Assembly (NCBI RefSeq): GCF_047228935.1
Contig: NZ_JBFEGG010000001.1
Span: forward strand, 496,001 to 560,000
Reading direction: 5' to 3'
Source of the DNA: Ornithinibacillus sp047228935
Lineage (GTDB): Bacteria; Bacillota; Bacilli; Bacillales; Amphibacillaceae
DNA: 64,000 nucleotides
Positions within the stretch are counted from its first letter, which is position 1. The number at the start of each line of letters is the position of its first letter. The position numbers were made by a program, and so were the translations under genes. Below, one piece after another: positions 52,206-61,397 of this stretch. A model generated the notes under the pieces. The model was not told the DNA's origin. It did no database searches and saw only the letters and a program-made list of their open reading frames with translations.

Positions 52206-52646
52206 ATGAAACCGACTTTCGGCCGTAAGGTTCAAAATGGTGATTATCAATTGAGAAAAGGTGCATATGCCATTGTATTAAATGATTCTAAGGATCACGT
52301 GTTAACAGTACATAATGGAAGAGGCTTTCATTTTCTTCCTGGTGGTGGAATGGAAAAGAATGAGGATGCCTATCGGTGTTTGGAAAGGGAAATGCTTGAA
52401 GAAACGGGATATAGACTAAAGGTGGGTACTTATATAGGAACTGCTTATTATTATTTCATTTCAAGTAAAGGTGAGTATATATTAAGCGATGGTTATTTCT
52501 ACTCTGCTAGAATACTTGAGAAGGTGCAAGAGCCCATTGAAGAGGACCACTTTCTAGAATGGGTTCTACTTTCAGAAATGGACAAACTTTTCTTCTATAA
52601 ACACCAAGTGTGGGCAGTAAAAGAAGTAGTTGGGCTTGAAGAATAG
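52206..52646 (+). CDS. NUDIX hydrolase
   Basis: A 146-residue NUDIX hydrolase. The motif is GGGMEKNEDAYRCLEREMLEETGY (residues about 47-70), fully canonical. The start ATG is preceded by GAGG. It is followed 17 bases later by another NUDIX gene. The substrate is unknown. Confidence 0.9.
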   Translation: MKPTFGRKVQNGDYQLRKGAYAIVLNDSKDHVLTVHNGRGFHFLPGGGMEKNEDAYRCLEREMLEETGYRLKVGTYIGTAYYYFISSKGEYILSDGYFYSARILEKVQEPIEEDHFLEWVLLSEMDKLFFYKHQVWAVKEVVGLEE

Positions 52647-52663
52647 TCTTAGGGGGGATTAGT

Positions 52664-53131
52664 TTGGGCTATATTGAGGACTTAAGAAAAATAGTTGGTC
52701 ATAGACCCTTGATATTAGTAGGTGCTGTCGTTATTATAACGAATCCGAATGGAAATATCTTATTGCAACAGCGGAAGTTTCCACATGGAGTATGGGGAAT
52801 TCCGGGAGGGTTAATGGAACTTGGAGAATCGACAGAGGAAGTGGCTAGAAGAGAAGTAATGGAAGAGACCGGATTAACAATTGGTAAACTACATTTAATT
52901 GGCGTATATTCCGGTAAAAATCACTTTATGATAGCAGAAAATGGCGATCAATTTTATGTTGTTACAATTGCATATTATACGGATGAATATGAAGGAGAAA
53001 TAGAAGTAGACCAATCCGAATCAATCAGGTTTGAATTCTTTAACCCACAAGAATTACATGGCAAAGTAGTCGGAAGCCATAGGGAAATCATTATAGATTA
53101 CATTAAAAAAAGGGGAGAGTCTCATAAATAG
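52664..53131 (+). CDS. NUDIX hydrolase
   Basis: A 155-residue NUDIX hydrolase with a perfect motif (GGLMELGESTEEVARREVMEETGL, about 46-69). TTG start with GGGGGGATT upstream. Its 3' end overlaps the convergent ArsR-type gene by 10 bases. It forms an operon with the preceding NUDIX gene, like the unrelated pair at 3194-4139. Confidence 0.9.
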   Translation: MGYIEDLRKIVGHRPLILVGAVVIITNPNGNILLQQRKFPHGVWGIPGGLMELGESTEEVARREVMEETGLTIGKLHLIGVYSGKNHFMIAENGDQFYVVTIAYYTDEYEGEIEVDQSESIRFEFFNPQELHGKVVGSHREIIIDYIKKRGESHK

Positions 53132-54183
53132 GACTCTCCTTTAACATGTTGTGGTAGAATAAATTGGTTTAAATGATCAAAAAACGATTTTGTAAATGCT
53201 TCGTCACAAGTGAAATATTTAATATTTCCTACCTTTTCCTCTTTAATAAATCCAGCCTTTTTTAAAATCTCTAAGTGGTGAGAGACTGTTGCAGTAGTAA
53301 TTCCTAAGTATTCTGCAAGCTTTGCGCCATACTCTTTTTTTCCAGATAACATTTTCAAAATAAGCAATCGATTTTGATCAGATAGAGCTTTTAATTTTGT
53401 TTCCAACTCTGTACTAAATTCTCTATCATCAGACAAAGGTTTAGCACACCCATAAATAACGATACAAATATCTTTATTAAATATTCGATATCGGTGTGGT
53501 GTTAGATAATAAGACGGTATAAAATAATACATTTTATAAACACTCGTCCTTCGAAATGTCTTTCCCATTACATATTGTGCTATGTTAAGTGGCTCCATCT
53601 TTAAAGCCTTTACTTCATGTATAGAAGCATTAACTGTTTCCTTCACTTCTTGTAACCCATTCTCAAAAACGTTGGTAGATGATAGGTCTAAAAGAAGCAT
53701 GGATATTTTTTCTCTATAACTATCAATATTTGTAATGAAGTTCTTCATGAATTGTCGTTCTTCAGCCGTTTCCCAATATATATGAGATTCAAATGTATCG
53801 ATAGAAGTGGGAGAGCTTACTAGCTCCTTAATTTGAGCAAATGGAATTACTTCTCCAAAAAAGTGATATAAAAATTCTTCACTTGGGAGTTCTGAAGATT
53901 TATGTATAAATTGATCTACCGTATTAAAATATGGAACTGGTAGAAACAAACTCATTAATTCAAGGAAATCCAAATTCGATAATTGTTGCCATTCCATTAT
54001 GAATTCTTTGGATTGGTTACTTAATTCATTTCTTAACTGGTTGTGAGTTTCTATAAGGAATTCATGTTGCTTCGGATTAACTAAAGATGAAAGCAGAGCA
54101 ATTGCTTCAACTACAGGTGAATGAAAATGCTCTATTATAACTGCTGCTGATTTATAATTGTGTTCTTCTCTTTCTGAGGCCAT
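53122..54183 (-). CDS. ArsR-type helix-turn-helix regulator with a long N-terminal domain
   Basis: A 353-residue protein. The C-terminal 90 residues are an ArsR-type winged helix (ETKLKALSDQNRLLILKML, then AEYLGITTATVSHHLEILKKAGFI). The N-terminal 250 residues are helical and unlike usual ArsR proteins, perhaps a ligand- or protein-binding domain. No metal-binding Cys pair is visible. Its promoter shares a motif with the ABC-2 exporter promoter (50827-50852), so it could regulate that operon. Confidence 0.85.
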   Translation of the reverse strand: MASEREEHNYKSAAVIIEHFHSPVVEAIALLSSLVNPKQHEFLIETHNQLRNELSNQSKEFIMEWQQLSNLDFLELMSLFLPVPYFNTVDQFIHKSSELPSEEFLYHFFGEVIPFAQIKELVSSPTSIDTFESHIYWETAEERQFMKNFITNIDSYREKISMLLLDLSSTNVFENGLQEVKETVNASIHEVKALKMEPLNIAQYVMGKTFRRTSVYKMYYFIPSYYLTPHRYRIFNKDICIVIYGCAKPLSDDREFSTELETKLKALSDQNRLLILKMLSGKKEYGAKLAEYLGITTATVSHHLEILKKAGFIKEEKVGNIKYFTCDEAFTKSFFDHLNQFILPQHVKGESYL

Positions 54184-54212
54184 TCAATACCTCCTATTCA
54201 TGATTTGTATTT

Positions 54213-54240
54213 ATCATATAAGATAGATATCTAATAATCA
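54213..54240 (-). promoter_or_regulatory. ArsR-type gene upstream motif
   Basis: On the minus strand ATTAGATATCTATCTTATATGATA matches the ABC-2 operon motif at 50827-50852 over about 24 of 34 aligned positions, including TATCTTATA-N-GAT. This suggests a common operator and autoregulation. Confidence 0.55.
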
Positions 54241-54351
54241 AATTTTTATCAATATATTACAAAGGTCCTGTCTGGGAAAGGACTTTTGACCCTTGAATGT
54301 CCTAGTACAAAGGATATACTAATGGAAGGAAATGGTAGGGGGGGATAACTC

Positions 54352-54870
54352 GTGAATGATCTTGTTATATATCCTAGAAAAGGAAAGATGATTTTATATG
54401 GAATAGGTTGTTTGATTTTCGTAGCTTTAGGTGCACTACTTTTTGGAATTGGGTTAACAGAAAGTGGAAGTGACCAGATAAAATTCCTTATAATTGGTGG
54501 GATTGCATTGGTATTCTTTGGCTTATGCATGGTTTATTGGGTGAAAAGTATGTTTAAAGCAAAGCCAGCTCTTATTATTAATAATGTAGGAATTACTGAT
54601 CAATCTACATATATTGCTCCTGGTCTAATAAAATGGGAGGAAATTGAGGATATTGACTTCGTACAATTTGGTGGTCAAACATACATTGGGATATTTACAA
54701 AAGATACTGATTTAGTCGTAAATCGAAGTAGTTCTTTTAAAAAGCTGTTAAATCGTATGAACAAGGGACTATTACCGTCACAAGTAAATATACCAGTAAA
54801 AATTTTAGATTGTAACGTTGAAGAGCTAGTTGAAAAAATAAATAAACAATGGGTGAAATCGGGAGCATAG
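54352..54870 (+). CDS. STM3941-like membrane protein
   Basis: A 172-residue protein with two helices (about residues 14-34 and 44-64) and a cytosolic PH-like beta-domain (KPALIINNVGITDQSTYIAPGLIKWEEI, then IDFVQFGGQTYIGIF). It resembles the STM3941 family, of unknown function. GTG start with GGGGGG upstream. It converges with the SDR gene 11 bases further on, and a short stem ATCGGG/CCCGAT at its end may act as a weak terminator. Confidence 0.8.
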   Translation: MNDLVIYPRKGKMILYGIGCLIFVALGALLFGIGLTESGSDQIKFLIIGGIALVFFGLCMVYWVKSMFKAKPALIINNVGITDQSTYIAPGLIKWEEIEDIDFVQFGGQTYIGIFTKDTDLVVNRSSSFKKLLNRMNKGLLPSQVNIPVKILDCNVEELVEKINKQWVKSGA

Positions 54871-54881
54871 AGCCCCGATTA

Positions 54882-55799
54882 TTACCCAAAGACCTCTCCG
54901 CCGTTTACGTGTAGTACTTGGCCGGTTACAAAGCGTGAATCATCAGAAGCTAGATAAACAAAAGTCGGTGCTACTTCAAAGGGCTGCCCTTGACGTTCTA
55001 ATAAGTTGTTCACTTGCGTTACTTCATCTGCAGAGAAACTTGAAGGGATTAATGGAGTCCAAATTCTCCCTGGTGCAATAGCATTAACGCGAATTCCTTT
55101 ATCGGCTAAATTTCTTGCAAGTGCGCGGGTAAAACCAATATTTGCCCCTTTTGTTGCAGTATAGTCAATTAATTGATCGTACCCATAAAACGTTACTACT
55201 GAAGCTGTATTAATTATGGAACTACCAGCTTTTAGGTGCTTTAAAGCTTCTCGTGTGGTATAAAAATGGGAATAAATATTAACTTTAAATGTCTCATCAA
55301 ATTGCTCATCTGAAATATCTAACAAACTTAATTGTTGGAACTGAATTCCGACATGATTACAAAGAATATGCAGTTCTCCAAATGTATCGATAGTCTTTCT
55401 GACGATATCGACACATTGTTGTTTCTTTCTAAGGTCACCAGGTAATAAAAGGCAGTTTCTACCGATTTCTTCTATTCTATTTTTTGTTCGATTAGCATCC
55501 TCATGTTCATCAAGGTATGCAATAGCAACATCTGCTCCCTCTTTAGCAAAAGCAATAGCAGCTGCTGCTCCCATACCACTATCTCCACCTGTAATTAAAG
55601 CAACTTTTCCTTTTAATTTGCCACTACCTTTATAATTAGGATTTTCAATTATTGGCTGTGGAACCATTAAGCTCTCTAATCCGGGCTGTCGATATTGTCG
55701 TTGTTCTGGTACTGTTACTGGCACTTCCTGATATTTGGTGATCTTCCCGTAATTTGGGTACATTGGGTAGGATTGATTTTTTGAATGATCATTTGACAT
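54882..55799 (-). CDS. SDR family oxidoreductase, general-stress type
   Basis: A 305-residue SDR with a 55-residue Tyr/Pro/Gln-rich N-terminal extension as in B. subtilis YdaD and YhxC/YhxD. The NAD-binding motif is TGGDSGMGAA (Gly-Met rather than Gly-Ile), the usual NNAG is NHVG, catalytic Ser is in NTASVV and the pair is YTATK. The C-terminus VTGQVLHVNGGEVFG is canonical. It probably acts in general stress. The ribosome site GGAGG lies 8 bases upstream. Confidence 0.88.
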   Translation of the reverse strand: MSNDHSKNQSYPMYPNYGKITKYQEVPVTVPEQRQYRQPGLESLMVPQPIIENPNYKGSGKLKGKVALITGGDSGMGAAAAIAFAKEGADVAIAYLDEHEDANRTKNRIEEIGRNCLLLPGDLRKKQQCVDIVRKTIDTFGELHILCNHVGIQFQQLSLLDISDEQFDETFKVNIYSHFYTTREALKHLKAGSSIINTASVVTFYGYDQLIDYTATKGANIGFTRALARNLADKGIRVNAIAPGRIWTPLIPSSFSADEVTQVNNLLERQGQPFEVAPTFVYLASDDSRFVTGQVLHVNGGEVFG

Positions 55800-55939
55800 A
55801 CGAATGATTCCTCCTTCATTTCCATAGTTACTTTATTCGAAATGGGCTAATGGTGTGCCTGGTAAAGAGTTGTACAGTCTCATTTCAGACGAAGTGAGAA
55901 TAAAATAGCTAGAAAATCAGAGTAGGAGGATTTATAATC

Positions 55940-56107
55940 ATGAATTATTATTACAACCCAGAGGTTAAACTGCTGTTAATGAACCAATCTGATAGAAAGG
56001 TAGTTGTATCGTATTTACCTGGTATTCAATTTCAACTGCCTCTGATATCAAAACGACCACCATATTTTACGAATCCAAAGTATGTATCTTATTATCCTAC
56101 GATTTAG
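55940..56107 (+). CDS. Small Tyr-rich protein, unknown function
   Basis: A 55-residue protein (MNYYYNPEVKLLLMNQSDRKV...) with nine or so Tyr and several Pro near the ends, without a signal peptide. AGGAGG lies 9 bases upstream, and a hairpin follows. Tyr/Pro-rich small proteins in Bacillaceae may be spore-coat related, but I cannot assign this one. Confidence 0.6.
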   Translation: MNYYYNPEVKLLLMNQSDRKVVVSYLPGIQFQLPLISKRPPYFTNPKYVSYYPTI

Positions 56108-56112
56108 TTCAG

Positions 56113-56145
56113 AGGTGCTAGGGCAGTAGAATTGACCCTCCTAGC
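56113..56145 (+). terminator. Hairpin after the small Tyr-rich gene
   Basis: The stem GTGCTAGG / CCTAGCAC with an extended loop. The tail has few Ts, so it is a weak terminator. Confidence 0.5.
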
Positions 56146-56273
56146 ACTGCTTACATACATCTTGGATAAGTAGGATTTGGTTTGACGAATAGTGTATAAT
56201 TTTGATAGATTAAGGTAATACTGTAGTGTAATCTATTCATAGATTGCTAGATTAGAATTTACGAGGTGAAGAA

Positions 56274-57104
56274 ATGCTAGATTTTATAAACGATATTAAT
56301 TGGCCGGAATTACTACTTAATATTGGGTTTAAAGCCCTTCAAGTAATTGCTATAGTCATTCTTTATTTTATTGTGAAGTCTATAGGGAATCGTGCAGTAG
56401 GTAAAATATTTAATCGAAAACAAAGTGATATGTCTTCAGGAAGAGCGAAGACATTAGAATCTATTACGAAAAACATTCTTACCTATTTCCTTATGTTTAT
56501 TTTCGCAGGCTTTATTCTTTCGATTTTTGATTTCGAAATAACAACTCTATTAGCTGGAGCAGGTATTGTCGGGCTTGCTATCGGGTTTGGTGCACAAGGC
56601 CTAGTAAGTGATGTTGTTACAGGATTCTTCATTCTATTAGAGCAACAAATTGATGTTGGGGATTATGTAACAGTAGCAGGTAAAGATGGCGTAGTGGAAG
56701 AGGTAGGACTTCGCACTACGAAACTAAGAGGATTTGATGGAACATTACATTATGTACCTAACCGAGAGATTACGAATGTAAGTAATCATTCCCGAGGAAA
56801 TATGCGCGCATTAGTTGATATTGGCATTTCGTATAATGATGATATTGATAAGGCAACGCAAATTTTACAACAAGTATGTGAGAAAATTGCTGCAGAAGAT
56901 GAGACCATCGTAGAAGGGCCAGATGTGATTGGTGTTCAAGCATTTGGTGCGTCTGAGGTAGTTCTTCGTGTTATAGGAAAAACGCAAAATGGTGAGCAAT
57001 GGGCTGTGGAACGGAAATTGAGAAAGGCAATTAAAGAAGCGTTTGACCAAAACGGTATCGAGATTCCTTTCCCACATCAAGTTCATATTAATAAAAATGC
57101 ATAA
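56274..57104 (+). CDS. MscS family mechanosensitive channel
   Basis: A 276-residue small-conductance mechanosensitive channel. Three helices end in the pore helix with AGAGIVGLAIGFGAQGLVSDVVTGFF (about residues 96-121). The beta domain (DVGDYVTVAGKDGVVEEVGLRTTKLR) and the C-terminal alpha/beta portal domain follow. It releases osmolytes after osmotic downshift, like B. subtilis YkuT. GAGGTG precedes the ATG. Confidence 0.95.
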   Translation: MLDFINDINWPELLLNIGFKALQVIAIVILYFIVKSIGNRAVGKIFNRKQSDMSSGRAKTLESITKNILTYFLMFIFAGFILSIFDFEITTLLAGAGIVGLAIGFGAQGLVSDVVTGFFILLEQQIDVGDYVTVAGKDGVVEEVGLRTTKLRGFDGTLHYVPNREITNVSNHSRGNMRALVDIGISYNDDIDKATQILQQVCEKIAAEDETIVEGPDVIGVQAFGASEVVLRVIGKTQNGEQWAVERKLRKAIKEAFDQNGIEIPFPHQVHINKNA

Positions 57105-57114
57105 CAACACTAAT

Positions 57115-57151
57115 GAGAAGTAACCATGAATTAAGTGGTTGCTTCTTTTTC
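57115..57151 (+). terminator. Terminator of the MscS gene
   Basis: The stem GAAGTAACCA / TGGTTGCTTC (one mismatch) is followed by TTTTT. Confidence 0.85.
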
Positions 57152-57234
57152 GTTAATCTAAAAGAGTAATACTTCCTTTTCTAATTGAAGGAGAGTATAG
57201 TAATAGAAAAGAATTAGCAGTAGAGGTGATGAAT

Positions 57235-58434
57235 GTGGTAACGGAAAAATTATATTATCTAGATCCATATTTAGGGCGTTTCACAGCAAAAGTTTTACAA
57301 ACAGGAAAAGATGATAAAGAACAACTTTATGTTGTATTAGATCAAACAGCTTTTTATCCTACAGGTGGTGGACAATCTTTTGACACAGGAACATTAAACG
57401 ACATTCCAGTTTATGATGTGGAAGAAATAGATGGAGAGATTAGACATTACATAAAAGAGACGATTGCTGTAGGAGAAGAATGTGTTGGTGAAATAAACTG
57501 GGATAGACGAATAGACCATATGCAACAACATGCAGGACAGCATATTTTGTCGGCAGCATTTGAAGAAGAACTTGGGTTTAAAACGGTAAGTTTCCACTTA
57601 GGTAAGGAAATTTGCTCGATAGATTTAGCTACTGATCGATTATTGGAACAAGAAGCAATGGAAGCGGAGAAAATGGCAAATATTATTATACTGGAAAATC
57701 GCCCCATCGAAACTAGGTGGGTATCAAAAGAAGAACTCGTAAATTTTCAGCTAAGAAAAGAAGTCGCCGTTACAGAAAATATTAGGTTAGTCATAATTCC
57801 TGATTTTGATTATAACGGTTGCGGGGGAACGCATCCTCAATCAACAGGACAAGTAGGGGCTATAAAAATACTTCATTGGGAGAAGCAAAAGAAACATATT
57901 CGTCTTTACTTTATATGTGGAAAAAGAGTACGAGAAGAGCTACATAAAAAACATCAAGTGATTCAAAACTTGACAGCTTTATTAAGTGTTCCCCAAGAAC
58001 AATTGGTCGAAGCAACAAAACGTGTAGTGGATCAAACAAAAGAATTGGAAAAGACTGTGACAGACTTAAAATCACAGCTGGTGGAATATGAAGCGAATGC
58101 GTACATTGCAAAGTCGATTCAAAATAATGGTTACGAAATAATAAAAGAAGTCTTTTATAATCGACCTATGTCTGAACTTCAGCAATTAGCTAAACGTATA
58201 TCCTCTAACTCTAATAATACGATAACGGTGTTCGTCAATGAGACGGATGAAAAGCTGCAAATAGTGTGTGCTCGTGATACAGGATTACAATTAAGTATGA
58301 ATCAATTAGTGAAAGAAGCTTTACCTAGTATTAATGGAAAAGGTGGAGGAACGGACCAAATAGCTCAAGGCGGAGGAGAAAAACTAATATCTAGTGAGGA
58401 ACTATTGGGATTGCTAGTACAGATATTAGAGTAA
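57235..58434 (+). CDS. Alanyl-tRNA editing protein, AlaX-L type with DHHA1 domain
   Basis: A protein of about 399 residues that hydrolyses mischarged Ser- or Gly-tRNA(Ala). The editing domain shows the zinc site: QQHAGQHILSAAF (two His, about residue 98) and NGCGGTHPQSTGQVG (Cys and His, about 190). A coiled-coil follows (about 250-290), then a DHHA1 domain ending in GKGGGTDQIAQGGG. It lacks the synthetase domains of AlaRS. GTG 57235 has AGAGG 8 bases before it. ATG 57229 is too close to that site. Confidence 0.92.
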   Translation: MVTEKLYYLDPYLGRFTAKVLQTGKDDKEQLYVVLDQTAFYPTGGGQSFDTGTLNDIPVYDVEEIDGEIRHYIKETIAVGEECVGEINWDRRIDHMQQHAGQHILSAAFEEELGFKTVSFHLGKEICSIDLATDRLLEQEAMEAEKMANIIILENRPIETRWVSKEELVNFQLRKEVAVTENIRLVIIPDFDYNGCGGTHPQSTGQVGAIKILHWEKQKKHIRLYFICGKRVREELHKKHQVIQNLTALLSVPQEQLVEATKRVVDQTKELEKTVTDLKSQLVEYEANAYIAKSIQNNGYEIIKEVFYNRPMSELQQLAKRISSNSNNTITVFVNETDEKLQIVCARDTGLQLSMNQLVKEALPSINGKGGGTDQIAQGGGEKLISSEELLGLLVQILE

Positions 58435-58452
58435 GGAAAAATAATTTATTTA

Positions 58453-58485
58453 AAAGGTGCCTAAATAAACCAAGGCACTTTTTTG
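58453..58485 (+). terminator. Terminator of the AlaX gene
   Basis: The hairpin GGTGCCT / AGGCAC with A-rich and T-rich flanks (AAAAGG..., ...CTTTTTT). Confidence 0.75.
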
Positions 58486-58604
58486 TATTTAAAAAACTTA
58501 TCATTTGCAAAACATTGAATGGACCGAGCACTCATGATTTAACGACTACTCGAATAGGATGTACTAATAAGCATATGAATCTTATTTGGTGGGAGAGATA
58601 ATCG

Positions 58605-60434
58605 GTGGTGCAATTTATATTAGAAATCTTTACGAGTGAAGAAAAGGCAGAAGCAATTTTATCCAGTCCATTGATAGAGCTAATTTTTATGGTACTTATT
58701 GTTGGCTTTATTATAGCTATGTTAGTACATCTAATCTTATTTAGTAGGCTGAATAAACTACGAAATTATTTGAATGAAACGAACCGATTGGACATTGAAC
58801 CACTAGACTCATTTCAGAAAGAATTTCAAAAAAAGAATGAAGTAGAATCAGTAGCAGTTGAAACCTTCGTTCAAGAGAGGTTTTCAAGTTGGCGTGTCCT
58901 CGGTGTACCAGCAGTTAGTTTGATTAAAATGATCCAAATGACGGTTTCGGTATTTATATTAATTGGAGTTCTTGGGACGTTCATTGGCTTAACCATTTCC
59001 CTAGGTAGTATTAATGGAACTGGGGATCAATTAGTTGAAAATATCGCATTAGTGCTTGGTGGGATTGATGTAGCGTTTTACACGAGTATAGCCGGAATGG
59101 GATTCTCGCTTATAATGACAGTTCTATTAAAAGCTCTTAATACTGAGCACATACTTACGGATATTATGCTTAAAGTAGAATCAAGCCTAGAAGGTAATGA
59201 TGGGAATAATATAAATCGCTTAATTCAGGTTTCAGAGATGATAAATCAATCCATTGTTCATTTAACAGAGTCAAATCAGCAATCTCTTGGGAATATAGAA
59301 CGAGCATTTGAAGGGTTCCAGGAGTATACAACGGGGTTACAACAATCAGCAAAAGATCTAGCAGCATTTAATGATCGACTGTCAGAAAACTTACTTGAAT
59401 TCAACCAATTATTTAATCAAATGACTGAAGTCACAAATGGATTCAGTGAAGGTACTTCTCGCTTAAATAAAAACTTTGATTCATTATTCGATTATTTTAA
59501 TAAAATAGATCAAAAAAATGAGCGGATTGTGAAGACGGTAGAGGGAACATATGAACAAGTTAAAGAAGCCTCCAATACGCAAAAGGAAACATTAAAACGA
59601 TTTGAAGAAGTTGTACTTGATTTAAAAGAGTTTTCTTCATCTATTTTACAAGGTCAACAATCGATTGGAGACTCTTTCGTACAAATCATTAACCAGAGCA
59701 ATCAATTAGTAAAAAAAATGGATCAACATAATAAAGAATTTAAACAAGTTTTCGGAAGTGATTTATCGTCGAGACTTGTTGGTATTACAACTTATTTAGG
59801 TGAGCTATCTAGAGAATTTGATAACCTTGGAGAATCTATTTCGGACTTACCAGAAGCTTTACAAGTAATTAATCAAACTCAATCAGAGTATAAACAACTT
59901 TTAGCAGACAGATTCGAGGAATTGAAGCATTTTAATAGAACATTTAGTAATCATTTGAAGGAACATACGACAGATTCACTTGCATTTGAAAGAAATCTAC
60001 GTGAAGTAATGAAAACATTTGAACAAGTGAGCATAAAAAATAAACAATTAATGCAAGAAATAGATTCAAAAATTAATCAGATGAACCAATCCTATAATCA
60101 TCGAGAAAATCAATTGGAAACAAGTGTATCCATTTTGAAGGACGCTCTTACTAATTACGTATCTAGCTTCGAGGGTACATTTAGTAATCGTATCGACCAA
60201 GTAGTTCGGAACATTTCTACTTCATTAGACAATACAAATGAAAATATGAAGCGTGAATTTATGGAAATCAGAAGAATAAACGAACAAATTCAGCAAACGA
60301 ATTCTCAAGCCTTACAGCACATGCTTCAAGAGTTAGGTAGAGAAATGCAAGCTTTGATTAGACAGTTAAGTGTAGTTAGTCAACAAGGTCCATCAAGACC
60401 ACCTGGAATAGGGATGAATCAAAATGGATACTAA
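58605..60434 (+). CDS. ZorA-like proton channel protein (MotA/TolQ/ExbB fold)
   Basis: A 609-residue protein. An N-terminal helix lies at about residues 24-46, followed by a cytosolic stretch and two core helices of the MotA/TolQ/ExbB channel (about 108-133, GVLGTFIGLTISL; about 147-172, GGIDVAFYTSIAGMGFSLIMT). The last 430 residues are a long Gln/Asn/Glu-rich alpha-helical tail, a predicted coiled-coil, ending in a Pro-rich tip. This matches the layout of ZorA of the Zorya phage-defence motor, whose long tail reaches into the cytosol. GTG start with GGGAGAG upstream. It overlaps the next gene by 11 bases. Confidence 0.78.
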   Translation: MVQFILEIFTSEEKAEAILSSPLIELIFMVLIVGFIIAMLVHLILFSRLNKLRNYLNETNRLDIEPLDSFQKEFQKKNEVESVAVETFVQERFSSWRVLGVPAVSLIKMIQMTVSVFILIGVLGTFIGLTISLGSINGTGDQLVENIALVLGGIDVAFYTSIAGMGFSLIMTVLLKALNTEHILTDIMLKVESSLEGNDGNNINRLIQVSEMINQSIVHLTESNQQSLGNIERAFEGFQEYTTGLQQSAKDLAAFNDRLSENLLEFNQLFNQMTEVTNGFSEGTSRLNKNFDSLFDYFNKIDQKNERIVKTVEGTYEQVKEASNTQKETLKRFEEVVLDLKEFSSSILQGQQSIGDSFVQIINQSNQLVKKMDQHNKEFKQVFGSDLSSRLVGITTYLGELSREFDNLGESISDLPEALQVINQTQSEYKQLLADRFEELKHFNRTFSNHLKEHTTDSLAFERNLREVMKTFEQVSIKNKQLMQEIDSKINQMNQSYNHRENQLETSVSILKDALTNYVSSFEGTFSNRIDQVVRNISTSLDNTNENMKREFMEIRRINEQIQQTNSQALQHMLQELGREMQALIRQLSVVSQQGPSRPPGIGMNQNGY

Positions 60435-61116
60435 ATACCAACGTTTATTCAAACGGGAAAGTGATGAAGGGCATTTTTGGCCATCTTTTACCGATGTACT
60501 TACAATAATATTACTTTGCTTTATTCTGATTTTTATAGTAATGATGGTTATTAAATCTTTCCAGATCGAAGAAATGAAGCGGACGATTGATCAGATTATG
60601 GGAGTAAGAGTAAACTTAGTAAATGAGCTTAAATCGGAATTCAATGATTCAGAGGCAGGGATTACCGTTGATAATAAAACTGGCGCGATTATATTTGATA
60701 CCGATATACTTTTTGAGTTTGATCGTGCAGAATTAAAACCTGAATCCTATCAATTTTTAGATGAGTTTGTACCGAAATATTTAGATGTATTGTTAGGAAG
60801 CGGCTATGAAGATTATGTAGCAGAGATTATTATCGAAGGGCACACAGATCGTAGTGGTAGCTACCTATATAATTTAGAGCTAGCACAGAATAGAGCGTAT
60901 AGCGTAGCGTCCTACATATTAGGCGAGGAATTTCCATATAAAAATATTCAAGATCACCTTCAAGATAAATTAACAGTAAATAGTAAGTCTTATTCGGATT
61001 TTCGCACGGACGAAAATGGTGAATATAGTGCAGAGTCTTCTAGGAGAGTTGAGTTTAAATTTCGCTTAAAGGATGAGGAAATTTTAAATAAGACTAGAGA
61101 AATATTAGGGGAATAG
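60424..61116 (+). CDS. ZorB/MotB-like protein with OmpA domain
   Basis: A 230-residue inner-membrane protein: a short N-terminal segment, one helix (about 21-44) with the proton-carrying Asp candidate in SFTDVLTII, and a linker. A C-terminal OmpA-like peptidoglycan-binding domain follows (about 85-220; FEFDRAELKPESYQFLDEF, then IIEGHTDRSGSYLYNLELAQNRAYSV). With the preceding protein it would form a proton-driven stator anchored to the wall. No ZorC, ZorD or ZorE effector gene follows. Small hydrophilic genes follow instead. Confidence 0.82.
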   Translation: MDTKYQRLFKRESDEGHFWPSFTDVLTIILLCFILIFIVMMVIKSFQIEEMKRTIDQIMGVRVNLVNELKSEFNDSEAGITVDNKTGAIIFDTDILFEFDRAELKPESYQFLDEFVPKYLDVLLGSGYEDYVAEIIIEGHTDRSGSYLYNLELAQNRAYSVASYILGEEFPYKNIQDHLQDKLTVNSKSYSDFRTDENGEYSAESSRRVEFKFRLKDEEILNKTREILGE

Positions 61117-61210
61117 TAATTTAACGCAGGAGTTATCTACTGCTTTTTTATTGATTAATTAGCATATTTCCATTCTCCCTTTCCATACTAAAAGAAAAGG
61201 AGGGAAGGGT

Positions 61211-61372
61211 ATGGCAAAGAAAACGAAGAAAAATCGTCCAGATCAAAAAAATAAACAAGGGTTTGATTCAAGTAAACAAGACTCAGAGTTTTCAACAGAG
61301 TTTGGAAGTGCTAAATCTAATCAAGCGCATAAAGAAAAAGCAAAAAAAGCCAGAGCAAATAAGCAAGGTTAA
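61211..61372 (+). CDS. Gamma-type small acid-soluble spore protein candidate
   Basis: A 53-residue hydrophilic protein (MAKKTKKNRPDQKNKQGFD...) whose centre SEFSTEFGSAKSNQ resembles the FGTEFASETN repeat of gamma-type SASP (SspE), which stores amino acids in spores. The C-terminus is Lys/Ala-rich. GGAGGGAAGGG lies before the ATG. The match is short, so the assignment is tentative. Confidence 0.6.
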   Translation: MAKKTKKNRPDQKNKQGFDSSKQDSEFSTEFGSAKSNQAHKEKAKKARANKQG

Positions 61373-61397
61373 ATTATGATAAAAGGGGATTTCCTAA

